NCBI GenBank assembly: GCA_963971425.1
Contig: OZ020523.1
Span: forward strand, 11,838,867 to 11,902,866
Direction: 5' to 3'
DNA: 64,000 bases
Origin: Bryoerythrophyllum caledonicum
Lineage: Eukaryota; Streptophyta; Bryopsida; Pottiales; Pottiaceae
The notes below the pieces were generated by a model. It searched no databases, was not told the origin of the DNA, and worked only from the letters and a program-made list of their open reading frames with translations. Shown one piece after another: positions 59,640 to 64,000 of this stretch. How positions within the stretch are numbered: the first letter of the stretch is position 1; each line of letters begins with the position of its first letter. Both the position numbers and the translations under genes were made by a program.

Positions 59640-60360
59640 GTGTTTCAGATGGGAGAGGTTTTCATGTCATCCATCCAAGCGTCTCCGGTAGAAAGGCGTA
59701 ACTTACCGGTGTGTCCCGGAGTAAGTTTTGATAAGGTCCGACACTCTGTTAGAACTTGTAGATATCCAAGGGGCATGCACAATAAGATACCATATTTCCT
59801 TAAGAGCTGAATGTACTTGCTCCAACCTCGATTGTGCGACGTGCAGCTCACTACATTATCTTGCAATGCCTGCTGGCATTCGACCACATTAGCCTGCAAA
59901 GTTTGCACTTCCGCTGTCTCTTCCGTCAAGCAGCTTTGAAATTGGAGGCCTCCCCTTGCTGCCAAGAATAGATTCCGCCTCTGAATATTAGCGTCAGCTT
60001 ATAAGAGAAGTTCCGTTCTCCCCCAGTGTCTATGTATAATCTGAAATAACCAACATGAAAATAAACAACTTCCCTTTCTTCTCATTGATCGTGTCACGAA
60101 AAAAGAAGTTGTGGGGACAAGAAGAATTCTCAAGGAAAAGCACATCATGCAATACACCACATTCATGAACCCCTCCAAAAATCACGAGTCGCTGATCAGC
60201 TTCCACCATTGTGTGCATAGATCTTCCATGAGCGGTCGTGTACATTCTACCATCTGTACATGGGCCTTGTTTTGAAGATTCCACTATCAACCATACATGG
60301 CTCTCTGAGTCAACATCATAGCAAGAGCACGGCATTCCAGTTTCAAGTGTACATGAACAA
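59640..60360 (-). pseudogene. Kelch-repeat protein fragment
   Basis: On the minus strand 60335 to about 60130 reads HGRSMHTMVEADQRLVIFGG and then VLHDVLFLEN, one kelch blade (paired aromatic-Gly pattern RLVxFGG, then LxDVxxL). After an apparent intron a frame (59990-59830) encodes RRNLFLAARGGLQFQSC and a helix-prone EVQTLQANVVECQQALQDNV. Plant kelch proteins with C-terminal coiled coils exist, but only one blade is here and nothing kelch-like lies upstream, so it is a partial or broken gene. Confidence 0.5.
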
Positions 60361-60399
60361 GGAAATTCCTTCCGATGGAAAGGTACAACAGGAATAAAA

Positions 60400-61450
60400 T
60401 TTCCTCTTTATTATAGGTGAGTGCACTACTCGCATATCTGCACAACTTGGTCGTTCAGTTCGTCATCACGGTGTTGTTAGTTGTTAGTGGCACTCGATTT
60501 CTGGACAATCAAGAACGTGAGTGGGAGGGAGGTTGCTGGCGGAACTGCTGCGGGGAACTGGGAAAGGCGAAGGCTGGAGCTGCGGTGGCCAGGCGGCGTC
60601 GGCCTTCGGAGACGGTTTTCCGGCTTCGCGTCGGCCTTCGGCGTCGGCCTTCCGAGCGTGTTAGGTTCTGCGAGACGGGGAGTTCTGGGAACGGGGGGTG
60701 GGGAACGTCTGCGGGTGGGGGAACGACCTCCGGCCATTCATCCCAGGGGTACTCCTATTTATTTAAATTAAGCCACTTTCATCCGACGAGTTCCGGGTTA
60801 CAGCAAGATCTTGCAGGGCTTGGCCCTCTTGAGAGGCACCCTCTTGAACCAGTTACAGGCCAGAAACCGAAAATAGAATAGTGGGCTTGAAAGATTCCTT
60901 GATGTTACAGTGCAGGAGAGGAGGAGGATGTACCCCCTGCCCGAGAGAACAGAACGTCCGTCCGTCCTTCCTCAGGTTTTCTCAACTTGTGTCTGCCCCG
61001 CCTTTTGTGGTGCGCTCGAAAAGTACATTAAGGCCACGGCTGCAGCCCGGAGTCACAAGGTCATCGTTCTCCTCTTCTTGTCCGAACTTCTGGAGGTTGC
61101 CTGGTTGCCTCCGCGACACGCCTCGGCGCTCACCCCTCACCCTCTCCTTCATATGCTGCAGTCGATCGAATCAAGCCCGGTCCCCTCCAGTTACGTGATC
61201 TACTACTTCTCCACCTTCCACCGGCGGCCGAAGATACGACACAGTCCAAGTGCCGCCCCTAGGACGCCGCAGTTTGGCTCGAAGCTCTCACTCCTTCCGT
61301 TATCTTCTCCCTAGGAGTCCCTCACAAGTGTGTACAAGCTGTTTCGTACTACATAGTGTGTTAGAAGTTGCACTAAGGGTTTCCAGGTGGGTATGGAATT
61401 ACTGCAGTCACCCGAGTTTTGTGCACGTTGCGTGTGTTGATGTTCTCTGA
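60400..61450 (+). other. GC-rich region with unconvincing ORFs
   Basis: Overlapping frames of 86-154 codons exist, but their Arg/Pro/Ser-rich sequence follows from GC-rich repeats such as CGTCGGCCTTCGG (three near-copies, 60597-60655). No domain is recognised. It may be a promoter-proximal or 5' UTR region of a gene. Confidence 0.3.
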
Positions 61451-61537
61451 GGTCTTAGTTAGTGAGTTCTAGAAGTGTGTACAGTGTCTTAGTCCTTGTT
61501 GGAGAAGTTCTAGAAACAATCTATTCTCCGGGATGAT

Positions 61538-61675
61538 ATGAGAATTTCGTGCCAAGCTGTGTGCAACCAAGGGGTCGTCACTTTTTTAAGGGATACGAAT
61601 TGCAACGGAGCGACGCCGGAGAACAAGTGGGTCACCCTCACCATGTTCGAGACTCGTTTCCCTGCCCTACTCTGA
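61538..61675 (+). CDS. Small unrecognised ORF
   Basis: A 45-codon frame begins MRISCQAVCNQGVVTFLRDT and contains three Cys and a Trp. It is short and without a known match. It could be an exon or chance. Confidence 0.15.
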   Translation: MRISCQAVCNQGVVTFLRDTNCNGATPENKWVTLTMFETRFPALL

Positions 61676-61699
61676 AATGTTGTGATTTCTTGTGTGTGT

Positions 61700-64000
61700 T
61701 CCCCGTTTGTGCCTTTCTGACGTCCAGGATGTTATTCTCCCATGGCCTGACTGATTGTGTTGTGAATGCGGGATGACACGTACGCCGTAGAGCTTCCAGT
61801 TTTGAAGGGTTTTGTTTGTGAGGCTATGATCCAGCGTGTGTTTGTCATTCGGCAGATATTGGATGGACTTTGCACCTATGGACGCAGGAGGAACCCAGTT
61901 TCCGAACTTCAGATCAATGAAACCGAGCCTTGTGACTGCAGAAAGTCGACTACGTCAACTGGTTCTTTCTGCAGCGGCCGTTATTGTAGGCTTTTTATTT
62001 TATTTTTTATATTTTATTTTTTTATGTTAGTCGATCTTAATTCTTGTAGATAATCATTGAAGAATGATATATGCCCTTCGGCATTTCATGTAAGACCGGT
62101 TGGTAAACCATGAAAATAAACACTATTGCTGACGCCATGAGATTATGAAATCGCAGTTACGTGTAGCTGCTCCTCATTGTCATCTCAAGCATGTTGCTAA
62201 AGTATATGCAGCATGGATTCCTACTCATTACAACCTTTCATGTAAAGTTTCCTTTATTATGGTTTGGAACGAATGCACCCCATGTTGCCTCCGATCTACT
62301 TAGCTACACAGTCTATACCAACTACCTTCTTATCCGCAAGCAACCAGATGACCCTTAGGCCTCCAGTATTGTCTTATTCTCAAGCTGCCTCCATGAGCTG
62401 CAACTGTGTTAGGCAAAGACCACGTCCATTACAAGTTGCATCTGTCACTGGACAGAACACACATTTACTACTGCACCAACTTCTGTGTGGCATGTCGACT
62501 CGTTAATTCATACATCCACTTATTAAAACAATTCTTGTCTTATTAGAAGTTGGAATTGAGCATTGCTGTCTGCGATCAGCCTGTGAGGGTGTGAGTACTT
62601 CTTTCCAGATAGATCTGACTTCCTTTTAATGTATCATTTTCACAAATCTTATACCAGGGAAGCAGTCGCCATGCTACAGAAATAGTAGCATGATCTGAGG
62701 CTTTGATGGCGTGACTCGAATTTCGTGGTCGAACGTGTCCAAGTAATCCGGCAGAAAAACAAGCTTAGCATCGGTTTTCCTGCAGATTTCTGGGAGACGT
62801 ACAGGAGACTATTCAAGGGGAGAACTTTCAAATATGGTTAGGATGCAGCGATCCCCATAGCCACAGTCCAATCAAAAGTTTCAAAAGTTGAAACATGTTG
62901 TTGAGATGCGTCAAAGGTCAAATACGATGCGATATAATTACCATTCAGATCGAGCTTTAGCAATCTGCTCAAAATGAAGGAGCATATGTCGGCACAGTTG
63001 CTTAGGTCAACCTTTCCGGATGCCTACCCAGCCATAGCCACAACGAAAGATAGCCAGAGTTGTCGCCTGAAAAAGTGATGGGCTGAAGAACCAGAAGTCA
63101 GCAGTTCAGCAAATTAACGACTCATTTTTATTCCGCATACACAACACTTATTCCAGATCAACTGACAAGTTATTCATGATGATCCCTCTGAAGGACTGCA
63201 CCGATATTCCATTTCTTTGTTACATGAGTTCACAGGGATTATATTATTCTTCTGGAGGAGAAGAGCGATGCATGTGAACTTGCACGAAGGACGTACTCTA
63301 AATATGGTCTAGTAGCATGACATGCCGAGCTCTGTCAATCAAACGTCCATCCGTTTCTTTCTAGTGGGTGGCGTACATACTGACAGACGTCGCTCAGACA
63401 TTGAGAATAACAGCTTGCTGCATTGAACTCCTTAGAGATCAAAACGAAGACATGTCACTTTGTTGTGGGCTCTAGAGATTTGAAATCCGGGTGATACCTT
63501 AATTTCAAGCTCGGGGACTAATAATCAATATCTAATAGATGACACCTGGATTTACCAGGCAATATACCTTAATTACGTAAGCCATTTTTGTATCTGGCGA
63601 TAGGTAGGAATGACATGCTAGAGCTTCCATAGGCATGCAACAAGTGCTGAAGAAAGGAGTACGTTTTTCGCAATTTTTCATCCTGAAGACGGTGCTAAAT
63701 ATTGGCTGAGAGCTGCATGGTTAGCATTGATGTTGGTAAGCAGCATTGTTGCAGAAACACAAGTAATTCCTAAGCTAGCCACACAAACCTGGTACTACTT
63801 TAGCTTCAGCTCAATCGCAGAATTTTCTCGCAGCCAACTGACAAACACAATATTGAGAATTTTTGCAGCATTTCAGACTTTGTCGAAGAACACTCTCCAA
63901 TGTGCATAGATTTCACAGATTTCCTTGAAGCCCAAGTTTAATGAAAGGCGCCGGCTCGATGACTTTGCACAATATCTTGGACAGCTGCAGGTGACTGCAG
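61700..64000. other. Right-end region without a supported gene
   Basis: Frames stay under about 95 codons and none is recognised. A T-rich run (61990-62030) is present. The region could be introns or UTR of a gene that continues past the window. Confidence 0.35.

Noticed and set aside
60417..61314. Plus-strand ORFs of 154 and 134 codons
   Set aside because: They overlap in different frames, are Arg/Pro/Ser-rich because of GC-rich repeats, and show no domain.

Overview
The window looks like nuclear DNA of a streptophyte, most likely a land plant and possibly a bryophyte. The evidence is two complete host genes with plant-like structure: an intronless CHMP1-type ESCRT-III gene, and a 25-exon SKI2 RNA-helicase gene with introns of about 100-460 bp. 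They sit in AT-rich spacer and nested, decayed transposons. I cannot name the species.

Region 1 (about 2.1-26.3 kb) is a nested transposon block. The oldest layer is a minus-strand Ty3/gypsy-like retroelement: gag around 25.7-24.8 kb, protease at 8.5-8.2 kb, a C5-cytosine DNA methyltransferase (DNMT) domain at 7.8-6.8 kb and the start of reverse transcriptase at 2.3-2.1 kb. It is interrupted by two related 3.9-kb elements, A (2937-6826) and B (9050-12975). A and B are bounded by 5-bp direct repeats (AGAGG and GTAGG), have TG...CA-like ends and no visible LTRs, and each carries one decayed long ORF of about 680 codons. A related plus-strand retroelement lies at about 13.77-24.58 kb. Its order is gag with two zinc knuckles, protease, DNMT, RT, RNase H, integrase and a C-terminal PHD-like finger. 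Protease, DNMT, RT/RNase H and integrase all share one reading frame, so the DNMT is part of pol. Both DNMT copies keep the main methyltransferase motifs but have in-frame stops. The 5' part of the plus-strand element also holds an antisense piece of NOP56 and two unusual repeat arrays.

Region 2 (26.3-31.6 kb) is AT-rich and gene-poor, with a tandem duplication of a 0.59-kb unit. Region 3 (31.6-45.2 kb) is the host gene island: CHMP1 on the plus strand, an uncertain plastid-protein-like relic at 33.6-34.6 kb, and SKI2 on the minus strand. CHMP1 acts in endosomal sorting. SKI2 is the helicase that feeds the cytoplasmic exosome. No functional link between them is implied.

Region 4 (45.2-64 kb) is mostly non-coding. 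It contains a large long-arm inverted-repeat element (46.8-49.2 kb), a 505-bp hAT-type non-autonomous element with a perfect 8-bp target duplication, a tRNA-like or SINE-like sequence, an unrecognised decayed ORF cluster (54.7-57.2 kb), a tandem duplication with a 223-bp MITE in only one copy, and a fragment encoding one kelch repeat.

The main candidate for an unusual system is the retroelement family that carries its own de novo-type DNA methyltransferase plus a PHD-like chromatin reader, together with the CCGG-rich, LTR-less 3.9-kb elements that share a short post-ORF motif with it.
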